64,000 nt of DNA from Hippopus hippopus (taxonomy: Eukaryota; Mollusca; Bivalvia; Cardiida; Cardiidae). Of the stretch, positions 31,791-44,015 are shown piece after piece. The stretch lies in the NCBI GenBank assembly GCA_946811185.2, contig OX328101.1, positions 25,962,122-26,026,121 of the forward strand, read 5' to 3'. A program made the translations under genes and the position numbers. The notes beneath the pieces are model-generated. The model was not told where the DNA came from and did not search any database. It saw only the letters and a list, made by a program, of their open reading frames with translations. The first letter of the stretch is position 1. The number at the start of each line of letters is the position of its first letter.

Positions 31791-33303
31791 GGTGCAAATG
31801 ACCCCCAATCAGAAAGTCAAGGGAAAACCCTGGTCTCTGTAATCATTTTCCTTCTGTAAATTGATTGTTAAAACTTTATTGGAACTCAATATTTTCGCAC
31901 CTCGATCGACTGTTTTCACACTTTTCCAAGCAAAGGTTTTTATCATGCCAGTCGGTCTACTGTGTGGTCTAAGTTTTACAAACTATGACAGTTACTACAA
32001 TATAAATTGAGTAGGTATTAACGTTTATTTTATGATGAGATGCTATTTATGAAAAGTTTGCGATGTCTGATTCAACAACCCCCCACCTAATTTAAACTGT
32101 CTGATATTTCATTTTATAAAAAATCACACAAGTATTTTATTCCAGATTAAACAAATGATTTTATCTTCCAACTCTATTTTTTGCAGCGTGTGCAAACACC
32201 AACTGTTCAAAGTCATTGTTGACCCTGAAAAGACAGGTTTAAGCATTTGTGATCTGACGATGCCTGATTTTTTATCAGTTTTTGTGTCAATCTATTTATA
32301 GCATCAGGTTTTTCCAAGTTGCTTCGGCCAGATTAAGACCCGTTTGATCACACAAATTTTTTCTGTCTTGTTACGGTGACATCATATTTCGGGTTTGCAT
32401 GAATATCACTGGTTCGTTTTCATGTCATAGAAATTTACCTTTGACAAAGGTAAATGTCATTTTTCAGGTGTAGATATCCTGGTTTGTTTTCGCGTCGAAG
32501 ACATCGGTAATGAGAGAAGTCGTGGTAAAGCTTATCTTTCCTATTTACTTCTCATTAGCTTAGCTCATACTTTCGGTAATTTACTCTCCAATGACCATTT
32601 CAACAGCACCGTAATCACACGGAACCGGTTGTGAACGTTTACATGTACTGACACCAAAATACCTCATCCGCACATTCCTGATATTTATTGAGAAGAATCA
32701 AACATCTTTCACGCTTGCATTCTTCGATCGACAACTTTTTTTAGTTGCATGGCACTGTATTCAAAGATATTTCAGTAAAACACCGGTGTGCGAAGACCGT
32801 AAAATCCATTTCCATGTACATGTAAATTTTCTTGAATACAGCAAGCAAATACCTGCAGCTGTTTTCTGACATGAACAACTTGTAGTGCACAAGCTTTTCC
32901 ATGGGGCAAAAGTTATAGGGGTGCAAATGTAAAAGGGCAGATATTATGATTTTGTAAAAATTACAGTACACACCTTTTCCAAAAACTACAGAAAGAAACA
33001 CTAGATTGTTTAGATATTTAATTTAAAATCCAAGAACTCGTATGATCAAAACCGGAACATTTTCAGAAAATAACCCTTTCGATATGATATTGTTCAAATG
33101 TTATAAAAGAACGAATCAGACAGGAACAGATACAAGGTTGTATTGCTCGGGAAGTATTATTTGAATGCCAGTTTTTAACGAAATGCACTTTTTTCATGGA
33201 CATTTTGGATAATTCGAGCACCGCTACTCCGCTTGGGACTTCAAATTATCAAGGTTTTACTGTATTTATTTTGGAGAATGATAACTGTCTTCCAAAATTT
33301 CAG

Positions 33304-33388
33304 ATTTGATGAGGCAACAAGAGGAACTGAAAAGACTGGAGGAGATGAAAAACGAACAGATGAGACGAAGACAGGAAATGGACATGAG
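33304..33388 (+). CDS. NONO: DBHS gene exon 4: coiled coil
   Basis: Acceptor TTTCAG|ATTTG, donor ATGAG|GTATTT. It encodes LMRQQEELKRLEEMKNEQMR RRQEMDM, matching [20 protein letters not shown] in NONO. It enters after one base of an Asp codon and leaves after two bases of an Arg codon, completed by exon 5. Confidence 0.95.
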
Positions 33389-33452
33389 GTATTTATAGCT
33401 CCAATAACTTCTGTCACTATCTAAACCCTGTTGTCAAGTTTTTGAGATAAAA

Positions 33453-34150
33453 ATGCTTCTAAAATCATAAAGGGAAAAGGTGAATATGCTGGTTACCAGC
33501 ATTTTCTATTCCGAGAATGTTTACTGAAATTTATAAAACTTGAATGGAAAAGGAGAAAACTTAGGTTACCAGACAGAAACCATCTTTCAAGCTAAATATA
33601 ATTTTTATCTCTATATGCTTTCTATTTGGTTGATTGGCAGAGTTCATCATTTTTGCAGGCTACCAGGCTCAGAACATGCGGTCTTATTGTTGATATGCAC
33701 TGTGTGAAACATTTTGACAAAGACAATGTTGAAATTGCAGCAAATAAGATATGGATATAGATTGAAAATAATGTTGAGGCCTATCAAAAAAATAGTTGTG
33801 TTACAGGTTTCCCGACCCTACCAAGAAAAATGCTGCCGACCCTAAACTTTTTTCACTACAATTGAAAAAAAAAAATCTGAATTCTTTCTGTAATTTTTAG
33901 GAATCGAAGACATCAAAACTACACCAACCAGTGGATCTTTAACAAATATGTTAACTCTTTAAAAGATGACAAATTTTGGTCTAGTCCAAATTGAAAGCAA
34001 TTGCTGATGACATTTTTATCAGGAGCTCAAATGATGGCATTGTCTCTAGAAGGGTAGAAAACATTGTTGGGAAAGGAGAAAATGTTTGTAATGAACATTT
34101 TCTCCTTTTCCAACAATATTTTCAAAGGCCTTCTACTTCAGGGCTGTACA
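33453..34150. repeat. Two family-1 MITE relics at the start of intron 4
   Basis: 33453-33530 keeps only a weak stem (GGGAAAAGGTGAATATGCTG and partner). 33951-34150 is a reversed copy (TTAACTCTTTAAAAGATGAC) with an intact stem whose centre reads AATGTTTGT...GAACATT, a paired change from consensus. Its right end is lost. Confidence 0.7.
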
Positions 34151-37100
34151 GCTTTTTTTTAGAAAAGGCTTTAAGGACTATACAGTAAAACGTTGGTAGT
34201 TCTTAGCACAAAGGACCTGGGCTTTTTATATGAATTAATTTAGTATGAACCAAAAAGTGTTACTGCATTCGGGTATTTTTGGTGCCGTATACGAAAACAG
34301 ACGATTAGATTTATGTAGCATGTCTTGCAATACTCTAAACTGGTACCCTTTGGGCCTAAAAAAAAAAAGTTGTGTGTCGGGTTTCAGTCCGAGATGCTGT
34401 AGGTAGGGTAGGTCGGGATTTTTTTTTTTTTTTCAGAAAATTTTTTACATGGACCATATAAAGATTTCATTGAATAGAGATTTTAGCTTCCACTTATTGT
34501 TTGATACAGATATTTATGTAAATTCACTGTTTAAATTAATTATTAAAGATGAAAAGACAGTTTTAAGTGTCTCTGATCAGACGATGCAAAAATGACCTTT
34601 GTTGTGTCATTGGTTTTCACGTTTTTTTCCAGCGATCTTTTGTGAATGCCAATTAATTTTTGGAGGAGTATTACCGCATTGTATGTCTTGAATTTGTCAA
34701 TTATGGTAGCAGGTAACATTCATACCAGTCATTTTGCACTAGATAAGTGTTCCAACATTTTTATCACGTTTTCATGATTGACTCGCCAGCCTCACTAGCT
34801 GTGATAAACAGTCGCGTGCATCCTTCACATTTGTTACTGATTGTATTTATTAAAGCCCATTATTCTGCCGTATGCGCGTGAGCCAGACCACTTTATATGG
34901 AGCTTTAGCAGATAATCTTATGCGCCAGATTGACTCCAAGAAAGATAATTTTAGAGCGTCAAAAACGTTCATTTCACCTTTCCAAGTGTCAAAACCGGAG
35001 TCACCGGTCATATGAGAACCTATCTCTGTTGCTACTCTCTTGTAGCTGTTGACAGCAGGAGGTAAGTTTTAGTCCGAGAGAAGGGACGCTTGAAACCATA
35101 CAGAGTGATACAATCTTATCGGCTTTTATACCCGTTAACTGGTCTTCTGTTGAGACATCAGATATAGACCCGTGCCTAGTCTTATTTTTTTTTTTCATTC
35201 TTAATTTTTCAGTTTTTATAGATTGGTTACCTCACCGGGTAGCTATCACATACACTGTTTATACGACGAGAACCATCTCAATTTTTTTTTTAATGCTAAA
35301 CTGGCAGCCTGTTCGGTGGTCGTTGAATAGGACATAAACATAATTATGGATTTGTAGACCGACCTGTTTTGGAGCAGTACCTGTTTTCGAACATGAAATG
35401 ATATCCCTTTTTCCTTGCAAACTATGAAGTGAATGATGACATTTTTTTTGTGTCAACCGCTTATTTGAATGTCACCACTGTTAATTTACGAAATGCAACA
35501 AAAGCAGACAGTATGCATGTTTCTAAAGGAAAGATCAGTTTTAGTGACAAATTTCTTATAACCTTTTTAAACCAGACACATGCCCAATTTAAACTCTCCG
35601 TTTAAAGTTCAACTTTAATCCTGAAAAGTTCCTGACATGTGACATAGTCAGTGTAGATGCCAAAAAGTCATATAACCATACTGGAATAATGTGACAAGAT
35701 TCTGATCTTTATTTATATTGGAGAATTTCGTGACCTATTCCGTTCTGTCACTTATGACTGAACTATTTTTCCAGAACATTCGCTGCTACTGAGAGTAGAC
35801 TACATGTTTCCAACCCTTTTACAAAGACTCTCAATATTTTCAGATGCTTTATGAGATAAGTTTTTGAAAAATTCCTAATCTGTCCTCAAAGGTGCATATA
35901 AATTGATAGAAGGCACCAACAGGTTTTAAAGGTGGGTATTTAGATTTTTCACATCTCACCTAATTAAAAAAAATATATATCACTGAAATTTATATGAAAA
36001 AACAATACAAATCATCAATAATAAAGAATCATAAAATTACAAAAAAAAATTTATTTGATGGTGTTCCCTTAAAAGGCTACGTAGCCTCTTAAGGTTATTT
36101 TTAGATTTCACGCCAGAAATCAAAAAAAGCATTGTGGGAATGTCAAGTGACTGGCAGGTGACTAATGACGCTTAAATTCCATAACATAACAAAAATGAAA
36201 TTATTTTCCATAATGTCTTCTTCGAACGCTATATTTGAAGCTTCGTCTGTGTATTTCCGGTATGTAAATGAGCGAGTTGCTGATTTAAAAATAGACCGTG
36301 TTTCCCGTCGGTGTCGACTTGGGCCGTAGTAAATCTCTAATTTCTCTTGTTGTCGGATGTGTTTCGGCTACTGGGGTTTTATGAATGAAAATTAAAAGGC
36401 TTTGGGAGTATAAGGATGACTTTTTTGGATTTTTGTAAAATTTTCGTTCAAAATCTGAAGGGCCACCTTTAATACTAGCTATTCAGGTATTCTAGTGCTA
36501 CTGTCAAGAGAGGGCCAATGGCCGCCATGACACTTATCTGTCCCTTACATTGCGCTTCAAAAAGTGAAGACAGTTGACTTAGAACTGGTCGTTTATGCTG
36601 TTCAGAACAGTTCCTTCTCGTGATAGTTAACATTTTAGTTGAGTTTTGGTACACACGATGTTTTTCAGTTCTTTAATGCATGTTCATGAACTGTTCTATG
36701 GATAATGAAGGCCACAAAATGAGAGCAGGTTTTCCCATGCGCCATTTTCAGCTTCTGGCACAAGATTGAAGGGTGAAATATGTTGTTATCATTGAATATG
36801 CATGATTCAAACAGATTATGGTCAAAGAGGCATTGAAAATCGATCTTTTACGCTATCGTGACAGGATGAACACCATATAACATAGAATCAAAGCATGACA
36901 TTATGGGCGGCGACTAAATCTCGTGCGTGATACCCAATTAAGTGGTTTGCAATAGAGTTTGCAGATGGGGCGTGGGAAAATTGACATTTGATTGATTAGC
37001 ACTTTATGGTGTGTATGTATGTTTGGTGTGTAACTAGACAAAACCTAGCCTGTCATCGATCTTCGTATCAACTCTTTTGGACGGCTACGTGAGATACAAT

Positions 37101-37261
37101 GGGTACCAGTATATTTTGATGCAGATGAGTGAGAGGGAACGAAATTGCAACCGCCAAAAAGTACTGAGATGTACTAAAATCGCACCCAACGGAAAAAAAA
37201 GTTTAGGGCCGGCAGCATTTTTCTAGGTAATTTGGAAACCTGAAACACAAGTATTTTTTTT

Positions 37262-37695
37262 TTAGGCCTTACGTTACCTTGCAGATTTTTGATTCACAGA
37301 GTTATGGTTCAATCAAGAAAATGCCAAAATTGTAACATTATCTATAGATCGATTACAAAATCATTCTAAAATTTCATCATTTAGTTAGCGTCATAATAAA
37401 ATCTCATTCTATTCCATCCAATTGTTGAAAGAAAATTGACCTTGAGCTACATCTTTATCCCATAGCCATTTTGAAAGTGAATCATGTGATTTATCTAAAA
37501 ATGATTGTACCGTGATACAGTTGGCGCCAGTTTGCAGTCACATGATTTGAAAATATTACCACATGATCTAGCAAATGGTAAATGGTCTTCAGCAAGTAGG
37601 TGCTGATTACATCGTTTTCACTTCCGGAATATTTCTTTCCATTCAAAACTTGTATTTTGGAGATGAAAGATGACTTAGAAGCGATATCCGAGTCA
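37262..37695 (+). repeat. Dispersed repeat D (copy 3, diverged)
   Basis: ACCTTGCAGATTTTTGATTC, GGTTCAATCAAGAAAATGCC, TTTAGTTAGCGTCATAATAA, ATAGCCATTTTGAAAGTGAA and GTGATACAGTTGGCGCCAGT follow in the order seen at 30090-30500. Confidence 0.7.
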
Positions 37696-38223
37696 AGGTA
37701 TTTACAGTCAAGTCCAAACAAGCCTATGTTTATCATGACCAAAAAAATTATCAGTTGTTTTTGCGTTTGTCTAACTCCTTCAGAGTGATTTCCTTTCTGG
37801 AGATCAAATCACTCGGAGCACTTCAGACCATTATCATTCCTTTATCCCAAGTCAGATATTTTAGGGAATTTCAGAATTGTTAATTGTCATTTGATCAATT
37901 AATTGACATTACGAACCAGCTAACGCCTTTAATTATTCGCAGTTCAAAACTGATCTGTATCACCGACATTGTCATTCAAAAAGTGTGAAAATCAAGGTTG
38001 GTCGCCAGTTTTCACACCTTTGTAAGTTTGCAAGTGGATTACTTTATATACGAACTAATGGTAGGAATTTGTGTTTGAAAAATACTTTGGGGCATGAAAT
38101 ATACTACGAACTTTGAACCACAGACATGCGAAGTATCCGGAGGAGTTTAACAATGATAAAGAAGGATAAATATCTGGATCCAAGATAGCATACGAACCAA
38201 CACGTAGCTGTGAACCAGTGATG

Positions 38224-39755
38224 CAGGGCCCATGCTGCCGTTTGCCACTTGAGCCATTTGCTAAAAAAAACTTAAGTGGCTCAAAAAACATGGAAAGTGG
38301 CTCAGGTTGTGGCCCCAATTTTTTCTCTCATAACAGAGACGTAAACAGGAATCACAATAGACTGGGTTAAGGTGAAAGTATACCACTTTGGTGAGAAAAA
38401 AATCCTTAACTCAGTCTCAATTATCAATTAAGTATCAATTAAACTGCTGCGATTAATCAGCGAAGTTTAACTGGAAGGTGATCATTGACTTGTTACCTAT
38501 GATAACTGTAGGTTGACACCTGGCACCATCCTTGCTAAAAGTAATAGACAGGGCAATTCATTCAATATTTGTGTATCCTTTTGAAGTTTTGAAGCATTCA
38601 TGTATGGACATCTTCACTCGCCGATGTCCAGCATATTGCTCAACATTTGTACCCAATAATGATCGTACTTTGAATCTTATTAAAAACAGTCAGTAAACAA
38701 AAGTAACCTATGAAACACACATCTACATCTCATTTCACACAAATAGATACATTTGTACCTCAAACTGTACTTATAGATAAATTACTTGAATAATTCAGGC
38801 CCAAGAAAATTAATACTTTACATATTTCAGGATGGTACTTGAAATCGGATAAATAAATCTTATCTTTATTTCAGCAAAGTTTAACAAAGGATTTCTTAGT
38901 GAAATTTATTATCCATAATTTTCTAATTGATTCCTTAGGTTGCCAAGGTTTTAAACTTAGCCTTCTTGAACATATTGTGTGTGTGTGGGGGGGGGGGGGA
39001 GTTCCTCTTTGCACTGTTAAATTTTATAAATCAGTTGTTTACTTCACATCTTTATTGCAATATTAATAATAAGTCCAACAAAAACAACAAAAGTCTAGAA
39101 TCTTAAATTTTCCAACTTGAGTCATGATTTTTTCGGGTTGACTCCTGAAAAATTAGATTTGAACTCTGAAATTTTAGGGTCAAGGAGTCAATTAGTCCAA
39201 ATATTTAGACGTATACATGCTTGTTTTACCTTTCAACATTTATCTATCGGACATTTCACATTTTACTTTGCCTTTGTACACGATGAATGTTAAAATGAAA
39301 AATCACGTACATAGGTCTTATAAATAGGACTAGGAGTCAATGACCCCTGAATTTCAGCAGCTAGCTAAAGCCCAAGGATATTCCAAAAGCAGGAATAAAT
39401 GTATGTTATATGAAATTTGTTTGCTCTTTGTTAAGAAATTGTACTGCTTTTTTCTTTTAAAAATCCCTCCTGTTTTCTAGATGGCGGAGGGAAAATCCCC
39501 CCACATTTTCAGTTTCTAGAATAGACAGTGCATTGTGGTTAAGCAGCAGTTTCATGGAAGACAAAAGCATGATTTTACACAAATAGGACTTTGCTTGAAT
39601 ATCTTAAGGGAAAGGAAAATGTGACGACATAAAGAAGTCATTAGTTTTGAATGCTATAATTTCTCGTGGCTCAGGTGGCCTAAGGCTAGCTCAGAATTTA
39701 TCAAAATTGGCTCAAGGTCTGTCTCAGACATTTTTTTAAGCCAGGGCTAGCCCTG
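38224..39755. mobile_element. CAGGGC-ended element with GTGGCTCA motifs (E5)
   Basis: CAGGGCCCATGCTGCC at the left and CAGGGCTAGCCC (reversed) at the right. AGTGATG (38217-38223) and AGTGATT (39756-39762) look like a 7-bp duplication with one change. (A)GTGGCTCA and GGCTCA(A)GG motifs cluster near both ends. 1532 bp, with a (GT)n(G)n run at 38977-39000. No coding region. Confidence 0.65.
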
Positions 39756-40078
39756 AGTGATTTGGGAACTTACGAGATTCTACTGTATTTTTTTGTCTTG
39801 AAAATCTTATATGGTCCATGTAAAAAAAAGCTGAAAAAAAAAAAATCTCTACTTACCCTACCTACAGCATCTCGGATTGTAACCCTAAACACAACCATTT
39901 CTTTTTTTTAGGCCTGATGTAGCAATATTTATGACTTAAGCATAGAGTAACAATGCTCAATACATTTGTTTGGCACCTTAGGGGTCATTATCATTGATGT
40001 TCATTGTGAACAATACATCAGTATAACACCACTGAGTAAGGAAATTTCAGATGAAATAATTTTCATGTAATGTTTTAG

Positions 40079-40274
40079 GAGAGCAGAGCAGCAAATGAGA
40101 GCTGATGGCAATATGATGAGAATAGAGGAAGAAAGAAGAAGAGAGATGATGATGCGTGCTTCAAACACTATGAATAGAGAAGGCGGAGTAATGCCGCAAG
40201 GACCACAAGGTCCTCCTGGTGGACCAAGAGGACCACCACCACCAAGCAGGCCTGAGGAAATGATGAGGGGAGGG
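40079..40274 (+). CDS. NONO: DBHS gene exon 5: end of coiled coil and start of Pro/Gly tail
   Basis: Acceptor TTTTAG|GAGAG, donor GGGAGGG|GTAACT. RRAEQQMRADGNMMRIEEER RREMMMR continues the charged helix; MPQGPQGPPGGPRGPPPPSR starts the low-complexity tail. It ends in phase 0. Confidence 0.93.
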
Positions 40275-40419
40275 GTAACTATATTTGAATCCATATTTTG
40301 AAAACTTTTTCTCTTTGCCAGGCAACAAAGTTAAAAAATGGCTTTATTGAAAGCATTTTTAAATAACTTGTGAATCTAGTTCAAGGATGGAAGTCATTCG
40401 TTGAAAGGAAATAAGTGAT

Positions 40420-40617
40420 TGTTGACAAAGGCCGCCTTTTTGAAAGCATTTGCAGGTGACACATTAATTATGACTTTCAAAAGGTTTATCCAGGAAGGTA
40501 AGAAAACACTGGGAAAAAAGATGAATAGTAATTATATGTATTCTCTTTTACCACAGTTTTTTCCAAGGCCTTCATCCTCTGAGTCATGGAAACAAAGGAT
40601 TGTTTGGTAATGGGTTA
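40420..40617 (-). repeat. Family-1 MITE relic in intron 5
   Basis: GAAAGCATTTGCAGGTGACA, GAAGGTAAGAAAACACTGGG and the end GGATTGTTTGGTAATGGGTTA identify a reversed copy with a decayed stem. Confidence 0.65.
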
Positions 40618-40774
40618 TTTGGTTTTTCTCGTACTGTTTGAAAATTTTATCATGAAGTGTTCTATAATAACACATTCAGGATTTTGATTTTCCATCAAAG
40701 AACCTCACCCTATCCTAATTTTGCCATAAGTGGCTTGAACAAAATTAACAATGTATAAATTCATGTTTCTTCAG

Positions 40775-40987
40775 CCACCACCACCAGGTATGAGAGAGGA
40801 AAGGGGCCCCATGAGGGATGAAAGAGGTCCAATGAGGGAGGAAAGAGGACCAATGAGGGAAGATAGAGGTCCAATTAGGGAGGAAAGAGGTCCAATGAGA
40901 GATGAAAGGGGTAACCAAAGAAGCAGTGGTCCTGGTACCCCACCAATGCCTCCTCCACCAGTACCCCCAGGCATGAACATGGAGCAG
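40775..40987 (+). CDS. NONO: DBHS gene exon 6: MREERGP heptad repeats, GC donor
   Basis: Acceptor TTCAG|CCACCA. 71 codons: PPPPGMREERGP..., six 7-residue units, then a Pro-rich stretch (GTPPMPPPPVPPGMNMEQ). The exon is taken to end at CAG|GCAAGT, a textbook GC donor. The nearby GT (40992) would put a TAA stop three codons later when spliced to exon 7, whereas the GC donor keeps the frame open. This part has no close counterpart in vertebrate NONO and is expected to be disordered. Confidence 0.88.
40790..40915 (+). repeat. Coding 21-bp minisatellite, six units
   Basis: Six units of ATGAGGGAGGAAAGAGGTCC-like sequence encode M/I-R-E/D-E/D-R-G-P/N. Differences between units are mostly silent or conservative (E/D, M/I), so the array looks maintained at protein level. 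Confidence 0.92.
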
Positions 40988-41645
40988 GCAAGTATCTCAA
41001 TGCTTAAGTAGAATGTCTTTTTTCACAGCAATAAATCTCATATAATGCTATTGGTGTATTTCATCTTTGTATTATGTCATTCACATCAACCCTTTCCCTG
41101 GTATGGACAGCATTGATCAAGATCAGACTGCACAGAATTTGCAGTTTCATCCTAGATTTACATCAGCCACTACATATTCTGAACTTTAACCTAACAGATG
41201 CTTCATATGCCTTGTGATTGCATATTTTTGTAGCAAAAATTATCAAGTTAATTTATTTTTCAACAAAATTTCAAGTTTCTCATCTACAAAGAATAAATAT
41301 CCACCTTGTGAAAATATGTCTATTGATGTCAGAATTTTTTTTTATATAAACTACTGTTTTAAATAATGATAATAAGAGGTGCATGGTTGATTAAAAAGTA
41401 TTGGGCCTTCTTTACATCATTTCATCTGGTGAGAATGTAAATTTATGCTCTAATTCTTTTTTCAAAAAGAAGGAAAACTGTTCTGGTTTTGATACATATA
41501 TCTCTGTTGTAGATACAACTTGCTTCTTGCATGTGTGTTTTTGAACCGATTCACTTACTGTACTCTTTTATTTTTTGAAAATACCAAAAAGAAAAACTTA
41601 ACTGACTTGTTTATAAACTTGAATGGTTTCAATTACCTATTGTAG

Positions 41646-41732
41646 GGTAACTTGGAAGGTCGGTTCCCAAAGATGGCAGAGGGTGGTGAAAGAAGCCCAG
41701 GAGATGAGAGGGCAATTAAAACTGAACCAATG
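41646..41732 (+). CDS. NONO: DBHS gene exon 7: tail segment
   Basis: Acceptor TTGTAG|GGTAAC, donor CAATG|GTAAGT, 29 codons in phase 0: GNLEGRFPKMAEGGERSPGD and ERAIKTEPM. The RF motif may correspond to the ERFGQ segment of NONO. IKTEPM fits a sumoylation consensus (I-K-x-E); that is an inference. Confidence 0.88.
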
Positions 41733-42725
41733 GTAAGTTGAAAATTTACTTTTTACTTATTTCAGGGCTACTTCAAGGATGGCAGAGAATCAACCGAGAA
41801 TAATATGGTTTTGCCCTCTGAAAGGCAACTTGTCCTGTTGTTGAAGTGTGAATACATCACAGTAAATTAAGAGCCAAACAAACATTGACAGGTCATGTCT
41901 AGATATTTAAGAATGTGATTGAATTTTCAGAATTGCGTTCAGTAAATAACTTGCAATGTGTGAACCTTTCCCTAAGAATCCACTTTAAAGCCATATCAAG
42001 ATCACACTGCAAAATATATGTAGTCTGATTTTGACTGTTTTGAGACCTGGGATATAATGTGATTGCAGAAACTGCCTTAGAGCTGCAATGCCTGAATTGT
42101 GTTTATTGAAGGAAAGTAGTTGTAGTTACATTCACCAATTTAAAGAATGAGTGAAAGATATTCCTGTAAGCTTGTCAGTTGTCTGAGTGAAAAAAAAATC
42201 AGCTGACTGAATCATAGATTTTCGAGTTATACGTCAGAACTGAAGACAAGTATCAAGTATTTTAACACAAGATTAAGGCTTAAAAAGGACCAGTATTACA
42301 TTTTAATTCAGATTCTTTTGCATACAAGCTTGGAATTGACTGCAAACAACCATATATATGAGTTAAAAACTAAAGGAATAACAATGATTTGGGGGGAAAA
42401 AAAAAGGATTTTGAGATTCCTACAAATGTATTTGATACTAAACCTGATTTAACTTCAATGAACAGGTGGTTATCATAAAGCAGTATCCCATAGAATACAC
42501 TTACATTTATGGACGGTTTTGAAGATCAATTAAAGGTGCATTGAGAGAAGAAAGTTTTCGGTTTCAGTCTTTGGCTGTTATACTTACGACCTTAGACATT
42601 GGTAGAAATGGCTTTCCTCCCCAGTTCAGGATTGATCGGAAAGCACTGTTTCTGATCTACCAGAAATATAAATAGTGATGTACAGGTTCACAACAAAACA
42701 GTCTGTGACAAATTATTCAACTATG

Positions 42726-43738
42726 GGTCCAGCAAATCACTGAAATACCACCAAAACTCTGAAATACCCCTATTTTTTTTCATTTTTAGTAATTGAGTTC
42801 AGATAACTGAAGTTGTGGTTTTTTGAGACAGCTTGTTATTATTTGATGAATGAGGGACAGTTTAAGATATAATGACAAAATGCATGCATTAAGGCCTGCC
42901 GTGAACAATGTGCATCAGAAAAGCCTACCCATATTGTAAATGCCCACCTAAATACCTGCTTGACATAGTGAAATTTTCCAATTTAGGGATTCTGGCTCCG
43001 CAATCTCACGACAACAGCTTTTGTACAAGGTTGATGTGTCTGATCTTTATCCATAAGTATATTAGAAAAAATAGTGGTTTTTTTTTTTGTATTGGAAATA
43101 TAAAGTAAAAAAGGACACAAAAATTAGAAAATTGGCAACCATGTTGAATCTGTGGTTGACAAGGTACCAGGCATAAATTAATAAGACAATTATAATTCTT
43201 CAGAGAAGAGAGTGATTAATAACCAAATCTTTGAAAACAAAAATTGACAAACTTAAACATCAAGCAATTTGGATTATGTGAGCCGAACACCATTATTTTA
43301 TGATCTCTTCAATGTAACATGTCAAGCTACTTGTGTGTTTTGAATGAGTTCTTTCTTTCATGTGTGTTTATCACTCAAAATTATCAATATAACTGATAAT
43401 GTCATACTGATAATTCTTTAGTCTAGATTGGCATATTCAAGATTGGTATTTCCGTACATGTGCAATAGCCAAGATATGCGAGCATTACAGTGATTGTTCT
43501 CCACGTAAATCCAGGATCATTGTCTATTAACAATATCATTCTTCTCAATAATGACTAATACTAAAATTAGGTGTATTTTCGTTTAAAAAGATTAAAATGG
43601 CGTTAAACTCCAATACGAACAAACAAACAATTTAAAAAGAAAAATCCTGCATATTTATTTATCACAACTCAATTATGAACTATATAGGGGTATTTTGTGT
43701 TTTGTTGGTATTTCAGTATTTCGTTGATTTGTTGGACC
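42726..43738. mobile_element. 1013-bp TIR element (copy 2)
   Basis: GGTCCAGCAAATCACTGAAA at the left and the inverted counterpart GTTGATTTGTTGGACC at the right. Inside, GTCTGATCTTTATCCATAAG matches copy 1 near 14790-14810 in reverse, and GTCATTATTGAGAAGAATGA (reversed, about 43555) matches 12920-12945. Copy 1 and copy 2 are therefore in opposite orientation. The right half includes a SINE tail-like stretch (GGCGTTAAACTCC, 43601-43635). No clear target duplication is visible here. Confidence 0.82.
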
Positions 43739-44015
43739 GTTGAAATGGTGTTAATTCAAGGCATAATCAAGTGTGTTTTGCAGTGGTTGTGGCCTTGATG
43801 AGTGGAAAAATCATTCATAGTTTCTGTGATATATAAATTTATGTATATTTCCAACAGATGATTTCATAAAAATTCATCAATAGTCATATAGATAGTCATA
43901 ATCATACAAACTGAATGCTGGAAAAGGTTTGAAAGAATTACAGAGATTTACCTGTTTTCCTTGAAGTCAGAACATGGATTTATTTAATACGAGCTTAAAA
44001 ATGGACAGAGTTCAT

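Larger units (their letters stand above)
33778..39914. mobile_element. GGCCTAAAAAAA-ended composite filling intron 4
   Basis: Four related ends occur: facing right at 33778 (GGCCTATCAAAAAAATAG) and 34353 (GGCCTAAAAAAAAAAAG), facing left at 37268 and 39914. Each continues GTTGTGT...(A)GGTTTC. The 33778 end matches the 37268 end best over about 75 bp (AAAAATGCTGCCG, CCCTAAAC), and 34353 matches 39914 over about 115 bp (GAGATGCTGTAGGTAGGGTA). The outermost flanks carry TGA on both sides, a possible 3-bp duplication. Inside are repeat D copy 3 (37262-37695) and E5 (38224-39755). 34480-37186 holds nothing else I recognise apart from a small hairpin at 36068-36096. Confidence 0.65.

Noticed and set aside
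40771..40980. Minus-strand frame with IGPLSSL repeats
   Set aside because: Reverse translation of the coding minisatellite of exon 6.
40988..40993. GT donor at 40992 for exon 6
   Set aside because: Splicing from it to 41646 gives a stop codon almost at once. The GC donor at 40988 has a perfect CAG|GCAAGT context.
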